Assembly (NCBI RefSeq): GCF_036226365.1
Contig: NZ_CP108462.1
Location: forward strand, 8,042,001 to 8,106,000
Direction: 5' to 3'
Length of the DNA stretch: 64,000 nucleotides
Source: Streptomyces sp. NBC_01262
Lineage (GTDB): Bacteria; Actinomycetota; Actinomycetes; Streptomycetales; Streptomycetaceae
Shown here: positions 16,042 to 23,821 of the stretch, piece by piece
Layout of the letters: the number at the start of each line of letters is the position of its first letter
Numbering within the stretch: position 1 is the stretch's first letter
Notes under the pieces: model-generated
What the model was told of the DNA's origin: nothing
Seen by the model: the letters and a program-made list of their open reading frames with translations, nothing else
Databases searched by the model: none
Program-made: the position numbers and the translations under genes

Positions 16042-19000
16042 ATGGCGGGCTTCGCCCATCTGCACGTCGCGTCCGGTTACTCCGCCCGCTATGGCGCCGC
16101 GCATCCGGAGCAGCTCGTCCGGAGGGCGGCGGAGCGCGGTGTGAGGGCGCTGGCGCTCACGGACCGGGACACGGTCACCGGGGCCGTGCGGTTCGTGCGG
16201 GCGTGCGCGGAAAACGGGGTCCGGCCGGTCTTCGGCATCGATCTGGCAGTGGAGGCAATGGCGCCCCCGCCACCCGCGCGGCGGCGCCGGACGCCGGTGC
16301 GCGGCGGTGCGCATGTGGTCGAGCCGCGGTTGCGGGTCGTGCTGCTGGCGCGGGACAGGGCCGGGTGGGCGCGGTTGTGCCGGATCACGTCGGCGGCGCA
16401 TGCCGGGACGGCCGGTGGGGCGGCGCCGGTGGTGGTGCCGTGGGAGGCGCTGCGTGAGCACGGCGGGGAGGGGCTGATCGCGCTGCTCGGGCCGCTGTCG
16501 GAGCCGGTACGGGCGCTGGCGGCGGGCCGGGAGGACGTCGCGGCGAGGCTGCTCGCGCCGTGGCGGGAGATCTTCGGGGCGGGCCTCCGGCTGGAAGCGG
16601 TCTGGCATGAGCAGCCCGGCACGGGGCCGGGGTCGCTGCGGCTGGCTGCCCGGACGCTGGCGCTGGCGGACCGGACCCGCACCACCGCCGTGCTCTCCAA
16701 CGCGGTCCGGTATGCGGACCCGGAGCAGCACCGGCTCGCCGACGTGCTGGACGCGGCACGGCTGCTGCGGCCCATCGACAGGCGCCGCCTGGACAGCGGG
16801 CAGCGCTGGCTCAAGGACGAGGAGACGATGGCGGGCATCGCCCGGCAGATCGCCGAGTGCGCCGGAGCGGACGCCCGCCGGGCGGACCGGCTGCTGGCGG
16901 ACACCGCCGCCACGGCGGACGCGTGCGCCATCGACCCGGCGGCGGACCTCGGGCTGGGCACGCCGCACTTTCCGGAACCTGCGGTGTTCGGCGCCGAGCC
17001 GACAGCGGGCGGCGCGGCACGGCTGCTGCGCCGGCGGTGCGAGGACGGCCTGGTCCGGCGTGGCCTGGACGGCGACAGGGCGGCGCTCGACCGGCTGGAC
17101 GAGGAGCTCACCGTGATCTCGCGGCTGGACTACGACCCGTACTTCCTGGCCGTCGGGCAGGCCGTGGCCGACATCCGGGAGCTGGGCATCCGGGTCGCGG
17201 CCCGGGGCTCGGGCGCCGGGTCGATGGTCTGCCACGCACTGGGCATCGCCACGGCCAACCCCCTCGACCACCACCTGCTGTTCGAACGCTTCCTCAGCGA
17301 GCGGCGCAAGAGCCTGCCGGACATCGACATCGACGTGGAGTCCGCCCGGCGGCTGGAGTGCTACGACGCGATCTTCCGCCGCTTCGGCCACGAACGGGTC
17401 GCGGTCACCGCGATGCCCGAGACCTACCGGGCCCGCCGGGCCCTGCGCGACACCGGCCTCGCGCTCGGGATCGCCCCGGCCGACATCGACCGGATCGCGA
17501 AGAGCTTCCCGCACCTGCGCGCGTCGGACATCACCGCCGCGCTCGCCGAACTGCCCGAGCTGCGCCCGCTCGCGGCCGAGGCGGAGCGCTACGGGCCGCT
17601 GTGGGAGCTCGCCGAGGGCCTCGACTCGCTGGTCCACGGCATGGCCATGCACCCCTGCGGAGTGATCATCAGCGACGCGACGCTCCTGGACCGGCTGCCG
17701 GTGCAGCCCACCCCCCAGGGCGACTACCCCATGGCGATGGCGGCGAAGGAGGAGATCGAGGCGCTGGGCAACATCAAGCTGGACGTCCTGGGGGTCCGGA
17801 TGCAGTCCGCGATGGCCCACGCCGTCGCCGAGATCGAACGGGCCACCGGCGACCGCATCGACCTGGACGACCCGCGGCAGGTGCCGCTGGACGACGTGTT
17901 CGCGTTCAAGCTCATCCAGGAGAGCCAGACCATCGGGCTGTTCCAGCTCGAATCTCCCGGCCAGCAGGATCTGCTCTCCCGGCTCCAGCCCCGCGACCCG
18001 CAGGACGTCATCGCCGACATCAGCCTCTTCCGTCCCGGCCCGGTCGCCGGCGGGATGCCCGAGCGCTACATCGCCGCACGTCATGGCGGTGCGCCGGACT
18101 ACGCTCACCCGGACCTGGAGCCGGTGCTCGCCGACACGTACGGCGTGACCATCTGGCACGAGCAGCTCATCGAGACACTGCATGTGATGACCGGCTGCGG
18201 CCTGGACCGGGCCGAGGTCGGCCGGCGGCTGCTGGGGGACAGGGAGAGGCTGCCGGAGATCAGGGACTGGTTCCACCGGGCGGCCGCCGCCCGAGGTTAC
18301 GGTCCTGCGGTCCGGGACGAGGTGTGGAGGACCGTCGAGGCCTTCGGGGCGTACGGCTTCTGCCGGGCGCACGCGGTCGCTTTCGCCGTACCGGCTCTGC
18401 AGTCGGCCTGGCTCAAAGCGCACTTCCCGGCGTTCTTGCTGGCCGGGCTGCTGGAGCACGACCCCGGGATGTGGCCCAAGCGGGTCATCGTCTCCGACGC
18501 CCGCAGGCGCGGCGTGCCCGTTCTGCCGGTGGACGTCAACCGCTCCCGCAAGGAGCACACCGTGGAGCGGGTCGCCGGGGACCGGTGGGGGGTGCGGCTC
18601 GCGCTGTCCGGGGTGCGCGGAATCAGCGAGGACGAGTGCGTACGGATCGAGGCGGGCCGGCCGTACGGGTCGCTGTCGGACCTCTGGCAGCGGGGCCGCC
18701 CCAGCAGGCCGGTCGCCGAGCGGCTCGCGGAGATCGGCGCCCTGGGCTGCCTGCACGACGGGCGGCTCACCCGGCGGGACCTGCTGCTGCGGATCGCCGA
18801 GCTCCACCGGCAGTCCGGCACCCGGTCCGTGGGCGAGGGCCAGCTGCCCATCGAGGCGGACGCGGTCGGCGGGGCGGAGCCGAGCGGCCTGCCGGAGATG
18901 ACCGGGCGCGAGGTTCTGAACGCGGAGCTGAACACACTCGGCATCGATGTCTCCCGGCACCTGATGGAGTACCACCACCGGCTGCTGCGGGAGATCGGCG

Positions 19001-19497
19001 CGACCGACGCGGCGCACCTGGCCGGGCTGCGGGCAGGGCAACAGGTCCTCGTCGCGGGTGTCCGGGCCGCCACCCAGACCCCGCCGATCGCCAGCGGCAA
19101 GCGGATCATCTTCGTCACCCTGGAGGACGGCTCCGGCCTGGTCGATCTCGCCTTCTTCGAGGACTCCCACCCCGCGTGCGCCCATACGGTCTTCCACTCC
19201 GGGCTGCTGCTGGTGCGCGGCACCGTCCAGGTGCGCGGCACCCGCCGCACCGTCGTCGGCACCATGGCCTGGGACCTCGACCAGATCGCCACCGCCCGCC
19301 GCGACCACGGCCCCGAAGCCGCCCTCGCCCTCCTCGGCGCCGACCACCCGCAACCGACCCCCGCCCAGCCCCAGCGCACCCTGGCCAACGGCACGACCGG
19401 CGCCCGTCTCCACCCCTACGCTGACCTCCAGCCCGCCGGCAGCCGCACGGCCGACCTCAGAAAGCTCGGCCACCGCAGCCCGGGTTCTCCAGGCTAG
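16042..19497 (+). CDS. dnaE2: error-prone DNA polymerase III alpha subunit ImuC/DnaE2
   Basis: 1151 residues from ATG 16042, preceded by GGAGG; the longer ATG at 16006 lacks a ribosome site. An N-terminal PHP domain (FAHLHVASGYS, LALTDRDTVTG) is followed by the C-family polymerase core: the catalytic Asp pair in PDIDIDVE at about 427-430 and the third Asp in NIKLDVLG near 579. Finger and HhH regions and a C-terminal OB-fold (VLVAGVRAATQTPP ... FVTLEDGSGLVDLAFF) complete it. The length fits DnaE2, shorter than DnaE1. It performs SOS-induced translesion synthesis and mutagenesis with ImuB. A LexA-box candidate lies upstream; its ImuB-like partner is 3 kb away. Confidence 0.93.
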   Translation: MAGFAHLHVASGYSARYGAAHPEQLVRRAAERGVRALALTDRDTVTGAVRFVRACAENGVRPVFGIDLAVEAMAPPPPARRRRTPVRGGAHVVEPRLRVVLLARDRAGWARLCRITSAAHAGTAGGAAPVVVPWEALREHGGEGLIALLGPLSEPVRALAAGREDVAARLLAPWREIFGAGLRLEAVWHEQPGTGPGSLRLAARTLALADRTRTTAVLSNAVRYADPEQHRLADVLDAARLLRPIDRRRLDSGQRWLKDEETMAGIARQIAECAGADARRADRLLADTAATADACAIDPAADLGLGTPHFPEPAVFGAEPTAGGAARLLRRRCEDGLVRRGLDGDRAALDRLDEELTVISRLDYDPYFLAVGQAVADIRELGIRVAARGSGAGSMVCHALGIATANPLDHHLLFERFLSERRKSLPDIDIDVESARRLECYDAIFRRFGHERVAVTAMPETYRARRALRDTGLALGIAPADIDRIAKSFPHLRASDITAALAELPELRPLAAEAERYGPLWELAEGLDSLVHGMAMHPCGVIISDATLLDRLPVQPTPQGDYPMAMAAKEEIEALGNIKLDVLGVRMQSAMAHAVAEIERATGDRIDLDDPRQVPLDDVFAFKLIQESQTIGLFQLESPGQQDLLSRLQPRDPQDVIADISLFRPGPVAGGMPERYIAARHGGAPDYAHPDLEPVLADTYGVTIWHEQLIETLHVMTGCGLDRAEVGRRLLGDRERLPEIRDWFHRAAAARGYGPAVRDEVWRTVEAFGAYGFCRAHAVAFAVPALQSAWLKAHFPAFLLAGLLEHDPGMWPKRVIVSDARRRGVPVLPVDVNRSRKEHTVERVAGDRWGVRLALSGVRGISEDECVRIEAGRPYGSLSDLWQRGRPSRPVAERLAEIGALGCLHDGRLTRRDLLLRIAELHRQSGTRSVGEGQLPIEADAVGGAEPSGLPEMTGREVLNAELNTLGIDVSRHLMEYHHRLLREIGATDAAHLAGLRAGQQVLVAGVRAATQTPPIASGKRIIFVTLEDGSGLVDLAFFEDSHPACAHTVFHSGLLLVRGTVQVRGTRRTVVGTMAWDLDQIATARRDHGPEAALALLGADHPQPTPAQPQRTLANGTTGARLHPYADLQPAGSRTADLRKLGHRSPGSPG

Positions 19498-19739
19498 CCA
19501 GTGTCGTATCGCCCGCAGCGGACCACGGCTGGACTACAGCACAGATCCCGCCCGGTGGAGGGAGGCGTTCGCGACGGCCATGGGCCGCATCGCGGGCCGG
19601 CCGGCGACGCGACGAGCACGGAGACTGGCACGCCCTCCGCCCTGCGGAACCACAAGTTCTTCAACGAACCGACCGGTTTCCCTCCGTCACCCCATACGGC
19701 GGAAGCAGCCGCAGCAACCGGTCGGCGCTGGTGGACATA

Positions 19740-20204
19740 ATGCGGGCTGTGGACCTGAGATCGGAGCTGCTGCCCCCGCCTGTGAGCCGGCAACGACTGG
19801 AGGAGTTGAGCTGCGAGATCGATCGGATCGCTGACCTGGTGGCCGGCCGTTCCGAGGACGCTGATGAGGCGATCCGGGCCTTCAACACCATGACCGGCCA
19901 TGATTACGCGGCCCTGGACTTCGCCGAGTACTACGGAAGCCGGAGCCTGGCGGAGTTCGCCAAGCAGGCGGCCCGGCCGGCGCACCCCCGGGTTGCAGAT
20001 GTCACGAGGGATGAGCTCGTCGAGGTCGTCCGCAGAATCCTTGCGGACGACCCGGACAGCGACTACTACGTGCAGGTCCTCGAAGCGAATGTGTCGCATC
20101 CTCGGGTCAGTGACCTGGTCTTCCATCCCTCGGACGACCTCCAGGATGCATCTGCGGAGGAGATCGTCGACGAGGCCCTGAAGTACCGGCCGATCGCACT
20201 CTGA
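19740..20204 (+). CDS. hypothetical protein, 154 residues
   Basis: An acidic, helix-rich soluble protein (MRAVDLRSELLPPPVSRQRLEELSCEIDRIADLV...), from ATG 19740 (GTG 19731 is an in-frame alternative). It contains FNTMTGHDYAALDFAEYYGSRSLAEFAKQAARPA and an Asp/Glu-rich C-terminal half. I do not recognise a family with known function. It is preceded by 242 bases (19498-19739) in which I see no gene, and followed by a transposase remnant. It lies inside the segment that separates dnaE2 from imuB. Confidence 0.6.
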   Translation: MRAVDLRSELLPPPVSRQRLEELSCEIDRIADLVAGRSEDADEAIRAFNTMTGHDYAALDFAEYYGSRSLAEFAKQAARPAHPRVADVTRDELVEVVRRILADDPDSDYYVQVLEANVSHPRVSDLVFHPSDDLQDASAEEIVDEALKYRPIAL

Positions 20205-20216
20205 ACCACGAGCGAG

Positions 20217-20312
20217 CGATGGTCGCATCCCGGTCGCGGGCTGCACGACGAGGGCGAAGAGCAGGCGGTGGATCTCGTTACAGGTGAGCGGGATCCAGCG
20301 CACCGTGTGTCC
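20217..20312 (-). pseudogene. transposase C-terminal remnant (IS701/IS4-like)
   Basis: On the minus strand the frame reads ...RWIPLTCNEIHRLLFALVVQPA, which strongly resembles the conserved C-terminal block of Streptomyces IS701-type DDE transposases (LTCNEIxxLFxxLV; from memory). Only about 25 residues remain; the following W/R-rich segment and the catalytic domain are missing. It marks past insertion-sequence activity between dnaE2 and the MBL/ArsR genes. The remaining bases up to 20392 show nothing. Confidence 0.5.
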
Positions 20313-20392
20313 TCGCGCCCTGCGTCCACCGGGTCAGCTCTGGGGTGGCTCGGACGGACGGCGTCGACTTCGGGTGGGTCAGGATGGCAGGC

Positions 20393-21370
20393 TCAGCGGT
20401 CGTGCCGGTTCCGGGAAACAAGTGCTGTAAAGCTCAAGCGGAGTTTGCTGGCCAGTGCGCGGGCGAACAGCTTGGGCAGAGCGCTCGTGCAGGGGCCGTT
20501 GAAGATGATGAAGTCGTCGAACTTGTGCACGCCGGGTCGGCCCGCGACGGACGCGGCGGCGTCACGGACGGCTGTCAGCTGGGTCACCGTCATCTGCAGC
20601 GGTACTTCGTCCGGCTGGTAGGTGGCCCCGAACGGGAAGTCGCGGCCGGGTCGCCGGGTCATCTCGATGTGGCAGCCCAGCACGTGGGTCACCGCTCGGG
20701 ACTCGGCGAAGGCGACCAACGTGTCGAGCGTGGCGGTGAACGCGCTGAAATCGCGGGCGTAGAGCCGACCGGGGTAGACCGTGTCGCCAGTGAGCAGGAG
20801 CCCGGTTCGCGGGTCGTAGACGGTGATCGCCGCTTCGTGGTGTCCGGGGGAACCGATCACCTCCAGGACACGTCCGCCCAGGTCGAACCTGACCGTCTCC
20901 TGCGCCCAGTCGCCGAAGCCGAAGAAGGATCGGACGGTGTCGGCGTCTCTGGTCACCACCCGGGTTGCCGGGCGGTCTGTGAACTGCCCGTCCCCGGCGA
21001 CATGGTCGCCGTGCCCGTGGGTGTGGGCGACGACCAGTTCGTAGCCTGAGCGTGGGTGCTGGACGAGCCATTGGGCCAGGAGCCCGTCGACGGTTTCCCG
21101 TAGTGGGAACAGCTCCGGATCAGCGGTCGCGCCGGTGTCGAGCAGCAGCGCCCGTTCGTTGCCGAACAAGAGGTAGAGGAACGGCGCTTCGAAGCTCACG
21201 GTCTTGCTCTGACGCAGGATGAAGGTGTGCGGGTCGTAGGCGTGGACCTGGATCTTCGGGTCGGTGTTGCGGCGTTTCGACGGCGAGCCGTGGATCCAGC
21301 GGACGTCCAGGGAGCCCGGCACCGGTGCGCCGCCCACCAAGTCGATCAAATTGTCATGTATCGGTTTCAT
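20393..21370 (-). CDS. MBL-fold metallo-hydrolase
   Basis: 325 residues from ATG 21370, with GGGGGAC upstream; overlaps the ArsR gene end by 17 bases. The zinc motif HxHxDH appears as AHTHGHGDHVAGD; later ligands are in VIGSPGHHEAAITVYD (His) and LLLTGDTVYPGRLY (Asp) and near HVLGCHIEM. Family members include glyoxalase II-like and lactonase-like enzymes. The C-terminal ~80 residues (DEVPLQMTVTQLTAVRDAA ... FDDFIIFNG) form an extension seen in hydrolases of this subgroup. No signal peptide. Likely repressed by the co-transcribed ArsR-type regulator. Substrate unknown. Confidence 0.85.
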   Translation of the reverse strand: MKPIHDNLIDLVGGAPVPGSLDVRWIHGSPSKRRNTDPKIQVHAYDPHTFILRQSKTVSFEAPFLYLLFGNERALLLDTGATADPELFPLRETVDGLLAQWLVQHPRSGYELVVAHTHGHGDHVAGDGQFTDRPATRVVTRDADTVRSFFGFGDWAQETVRFDLGGRVLEVIGSPGHHEAAITVYDPRTGLLLTGDTVYPGRLYARDFSAFTATLDTLVAFAESRAVTHVLGCHIEMTRRPGRDFPFGATYQPDEVPLQMTVTQLTAVRDAAASVAGRPGVHKFDDFIIFNGPCTSALPKLFARALASKLRLSFTALVSRNRHDR

Positions 21371-21941
21371 TTTCGCTGTCCCCCAGGTCGAGGTCGGGTA
21401 GCGGGGATGCCGCCAGGAAGAACCGGACAAAGCGCTGCCCGGGCTGGAGTCGGGCGCCGTTGGCGTCGGCCTTGGCGAGGTAGGGCGCGAGAACCTGGCT
21501 CCACTGTTCTTTGATGTCGGCGAGATCGGTGGTGGTCAGCGGGACTGTCGCTGCCGAGTGAATTGCTGCGTGTCGCCATTCGACGGGTTCGCCGGGACCC
21601 TGCTGGAGGTAGTCGAGGATCCGTTCGGTCTCCCGCTTGGTGAGGATCTGGCCGAGTTGCCGGGCCGCGGTCGGGTCGAGGCCGTGTTCGGGGGCCAGGC
21701 GCAGGCGCCGGTCCGTCAGGCGCCACAGCCGCTCGCGCCGGTCGCGGCCGAGGCCGGCGTCTTCGACGAATCCGTATCTGGCGAGCTGGCGCAGGTGGAA
21801 CGAGCAACTTGCCTGCGAGACGCCGAGGACCCGCCCGCACCGGGCGGCTGTCGCCGGGCTGATGGTGCCCAGCAGTTCGATGAGGTCGAGCCGGAGTGGA
21901 TGAGCCAGGGCCCTGATGGCCTTAGGGTCGCTGATCTCCAT
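21354..21941 (-). CDS. ArsR-type winged-helix repressor
   Basis: 195 residues. N-terminal winged helix: MEISDPKAIRALAHPLRLDLIELLGTISPATAARCGRVLGVSQASCSFHLRQLARYGFVED. The C-terminal half is helical (ILTKRETERILDYLQQGPGEPVEW) as in the HTH_20 MarR/ArsR-like regulators. It is the first gene of a two-gene unit with the MBL hydrolase (17-bp overlap). A perfect 13-bp inverted repeat overlapping its start codon is the probable autoregulatory operator. Confidence 0.85.
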   Translation of the reverse strand: MEISDPKAIRALAHPLRLDLIELLGTISPATAARCGRVLGVSQASCSFHLRQLARYGFVEDAGLGRDRRERLWRLTDRRLRLAPEHGLDPTAARQLGQILTKRETERILDYLQQGPGEPVEWRHAAIHSAATVPLTTTDLADIKEQWSQVLAPYLAKADANGARLQPGQRFVRFFLAASPLPDLDLGDSENETDT

Positions 21942-21967
21942 ATCCCAAAGAATACTTTGGGATATGG
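21938..21967. promoter_or_regulatory. perfect 13-bp inverted repeat, ArsR-type operator
   Basis: CCATATCCCAAAG, spacer AATA, CTTTGGGATATGG: a perfect dyad of 30 bp that includes the ATG of the ArsR-type gene. It is strikingly AT-rich for this genome. Its place over the start codon fits repression of the regulator/MBL unit, possibly of a leaderless transcript. Confidence 0.8.
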
Positions 21968-21972
21968 AGGCG

Positions 21973-22194
21973 TCAACGACTCATGTCGATGAGGACATCC
22001 CCCGGGCGCGGATCCCCCAGAGCGCTGAAGACCTCGATGGCGCAAAGCTGCCCGTGATCCAACACCTGAGGCCCCAAGGCGATCAGTGCATGTTGCGCGT
22101 CCTCAGCCGCCTCGCTCGAATCCGCATCCAGCTCACCCATCAGCCGGGCGACACCGAATAGCTGGCTCAGGTGACACCGCGTGTGCTCCGCCAT
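21973..22194 (-). CDS. hypothetical small protein, 73 residues
   Basis: From ATG 22194 the frame encodes MAEHTRCHLSQLFGVARLMGELDADSSEAAEDAQ... ending GDPRPGDVLIDMSR; GTG 22224 would add ten residues. Composition is protein-like and acidic. It ends six bases before the ArsR operator and is transcribed in the same direction as the ArsR/MBL pair. No family recognised; it could be a truncated remnant. Confidence 0.4.
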   Translation of the reverse strand: MAEHTRCHLSQLFGVARLMGELDADSSEAAEDAQHALIALGPQVLDHGQLCAIEVFSALGDPRPGDVLIDMSR

Positions 22195-22235
22195 GCAAAC
22201 CGTGCAGGCGAGAGGGTGCCACACTGGAACTCGAA

Positions 22236-22251
22236 TCGTTCAAACGTTCGA
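22236..22251. promoter_or_regulatory. LexA (SOS) box candidate upstream of imuB unit
   Basis: TCGTTC-AAAC-GTTCGA: the right half-site and the RNRY spacer fit the LexA consensus CGAACRNRYGTTYG perfectly, and the left half has two mismatches. It lies 73 bases before a small cistron that is translationally coupled to the ImuB-like gene. Confidence 0.55.
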
Positions 22252-22324
22252 ACATGCTCTACGGTAGGAGGAGCCAGGGTGCCGGAGCGGAAGCAGGGGG
22301 GCGTGGAGCGAGGAGGCGGCCAGT

Positions 22325-22474
22325 ATGGTCACGCATCTGGATGGCGCCTTTGGTGGTGCGGTCCGCTTCGCGAAGGCCCGCTTGAAGGCAGGCGTCCCCC
22401 TGCTCGTCGAACCTGAGGCACCACTCGGGGGAGACATGCTGAAAGCTCCGGAGAACCCGGGGAGCGCCGGATGA
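22325..22474 (+). CDS. small protein cistron coupled to imuB-like gene, 49 residues
   Basis: ATG 22325 follows a good ribosome site (GAGGAGG, eight bases away). The product starts MVTHLDGAFGGAVRFAKARL and ends PENPGSAG. Its TGA overlaps the ATG of the ImuB-like gene (ATGA), so the two are translationally coupled and share the SOS-box candidate. In many bacteria imuB is preceded by imuA; this peptide is far too short for ImuA/SulA-like proteins and shows no P-loop. It may be a mutasome accessory peptide or a translational leader. Confidence 0.55.
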   Translation: MVTHLDGAFGGAVRFAKARLKAGVPLLVEPEAPLGGDMLKAPENPGSAG

Positions 22475-23571
22475 TCACCCGCCGACGGCACATTCTGCAC
22501 GTCCGGCTGTTTCCACCTGAGGACGGGGCTTCCGATCTCTATGCCCAGGTGCTGAGCGCTCTGGAAGGCATCACGCCCAGGGTCCAGCCGATCCCTCCGC
22601 ACAGCGCCGACCTGGACGTCACCGGGGCGCTGAGGTTCTGGGACCGGGACGTCCAGGGGATCGGGCAGATGATCCGGCTCCGTACGGCTGCGCTCTTCGG
22701 CCTCCACGACACCACCCTGGGCGCCGGCCCCAACCGGATGCTTGCGGCGATGGCGGCCGCTGCCACTTCGCCCGGAGGCATGACGGTGCTCGGTCATGAC
22801 GCGGAGACCGTGGCCGGGTTCCTGCGGCCGAGGCCAGTGGCCGCGCTGTACGGGGTGGGGCCGGCGACGGCGACCACGCTGACGAAGTACGGGCTGCACA
22901 CCATCGGCGCCCTCGCCGATGCCCCGTTGCCGACCGTGCAGCGGCTTCTGGGCGCGGCGGCGGGCCGGAGCCTCCATGAGCGGGCACATGGTCATGATCC
23001 CCGGCCGGTCACGCCCGAGGCAGTTGCCCTCTCGGTCGGTGAGGCGTATCGCTTCGACAGCGACGAGCTCGAAGCCGACCAGCACCGCAGGGCTCTGCTC
23101 GCACTCGCCGAACAGGTGGGGGCCCGTCTGCGCAGCGAGGCACAGGCCGCCGGCGCTGTGTCGATCACGGTCCACTACGCGGATCGCTCAACCACGACGC
23201 GCACCCGCATCCTCGTCGAGGCGACCCACCACTCCGCGGCACTTGCCCGCAGCGCGTACGAGATCTACGAGCGACTCGGCCTGCAACGCGCGCGGGTCCG
23301 GCGGATCTCGCTGCGCGCGCAGACTCTTGGCCCGGCGGCGGGAACCACCCGGCAGCTGACCTTCGACGCCGGCGTCGACAAGGCCCTCGTCGTGGAGGCG
23401 GTAGCGGATCGTGCGCGGGCCCGGTACGGGCCGAAGGCAGTGATGCCGGCGTCACTGGCCGGGGCACCGGCGGTTTTGGCTATCTCGGCCCTTCGGCGTA
23501 CTGAAGGGCGAACAGATCCTTGGGAAGCATGGGCTGTGCGTGGCGAGGCCGGGGAGTCAGAGGTTCTCTGA
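22471..23571 (+). CDS. imuB: ImuB-like catalytically inactive Y-family polymerase homologue
   Basis: 366 residues. Where active Y-family enzymes have D-x-D-x-F-F near the N-terminus it reads HILHVRLFPPED, and the second S-x-D-E motif is replaced by HSADLDVTGALRF, so metal-binding acids are missing. The helix-hairpin region (VAALYGVGPATATTLTKYGLHTIGALADAP) and the little-finger domain are present. RQLTFD near residue 295 resembles a beta-clamp-binding motif. This pattern is that of ImuB, the non-catalytic hub that links DnaE2 to the clamp. The 3' end overlaps the convergent ParB-like gene by 92 bases. Confidence 0.8.
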   Translation: MITRRRHILHVRLFPPEDGASDLYAQVLSALEGITPRVQPIPPHSADLDVTGALRFWDRDVQGIGQMIRLRTAALFGLHDTTLGAGPNRMLAAMAAAATSPGGMTVLGHDAETVAGFLRPRPVAALYGVGPATATTLTKYGLHTIGALADAPLPTVQRLLGAAAGRSLHERAHGHDPRPVTPEAVALSVGEAYRFDSDELEADQHRRALLALAEQVGARLRSEAQAAGAVSITVHYADRSTTTRTRILVEATHHSAALARSAYEIYERLGLQRARVRRISLRAQTLGPAAGTTRQLTFDAGVDKALVVEAVADRARARYGPKAVMPASLAGAPAVLAISALRRTEGRTDPWEAWAVRGEAGESEVL

Positions 23572-23821
23572 ACAATGTGACCGGGACCGATTGCAAGCCA
23601 AGCCGAATGGCCACGGCGATCCTGTGATTTCCGTCGAGTGTCCCGAACTCCTCGTTGAACCCGAGGCGGAGCGGTGTCAGGATCCCGCGCTTTCCGATGT
23701 CCACCGTCAACGCGTCCAGATGACGTGGTGTGTCGATGAGCGCGGAGCCGACGGTCTCGCGATCGACCGCTCGGTATCGCGCGACGAGAGCGGTTGGTAG
23801 GTGGACTGGCGAGAGCGACAT
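23480..23821 (-). CDS. small ParB/Srx-like nuclease-fold protein
   Basis: 113 residues. The core VDIGKRGILTPLRLGFNEEFGTLDGNHRIAVAIRLGLQSVPVTLF matches the ParB N-terminal (CTP/nuclease-like) pattern, including G-NHR-I-A, but there is no helix-turn-helix DNA-binding domain. Its ATG overlaps the TGA of the Eis-like gene by one base (TGATG), so it is translationally coupled to it. It is too small to be a chromosome partition protein; it may bind nucleotide. The gene is antisense to the last 92 bases of imuB. Confidence 0.7.
   Translation of the reverse strand: MSLSPVHLPTALVARYRAVDRETVGSALIDTPRHLDALTVDIGKRGILTPLRLGFNEEFGTLDGNHRIAVAIRLGLQSVPVTLFREPLTPRPRHAQPMLPKDLFALQYAEGPR

Noticed and set aside
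22254..22385. Open frame MLYGRRSQG... between the SOS box and the small imuB leader
   Set aside because: No ribosome site and shadow-like Arg/Gly composition; the frame starting at 22325 is better supported.
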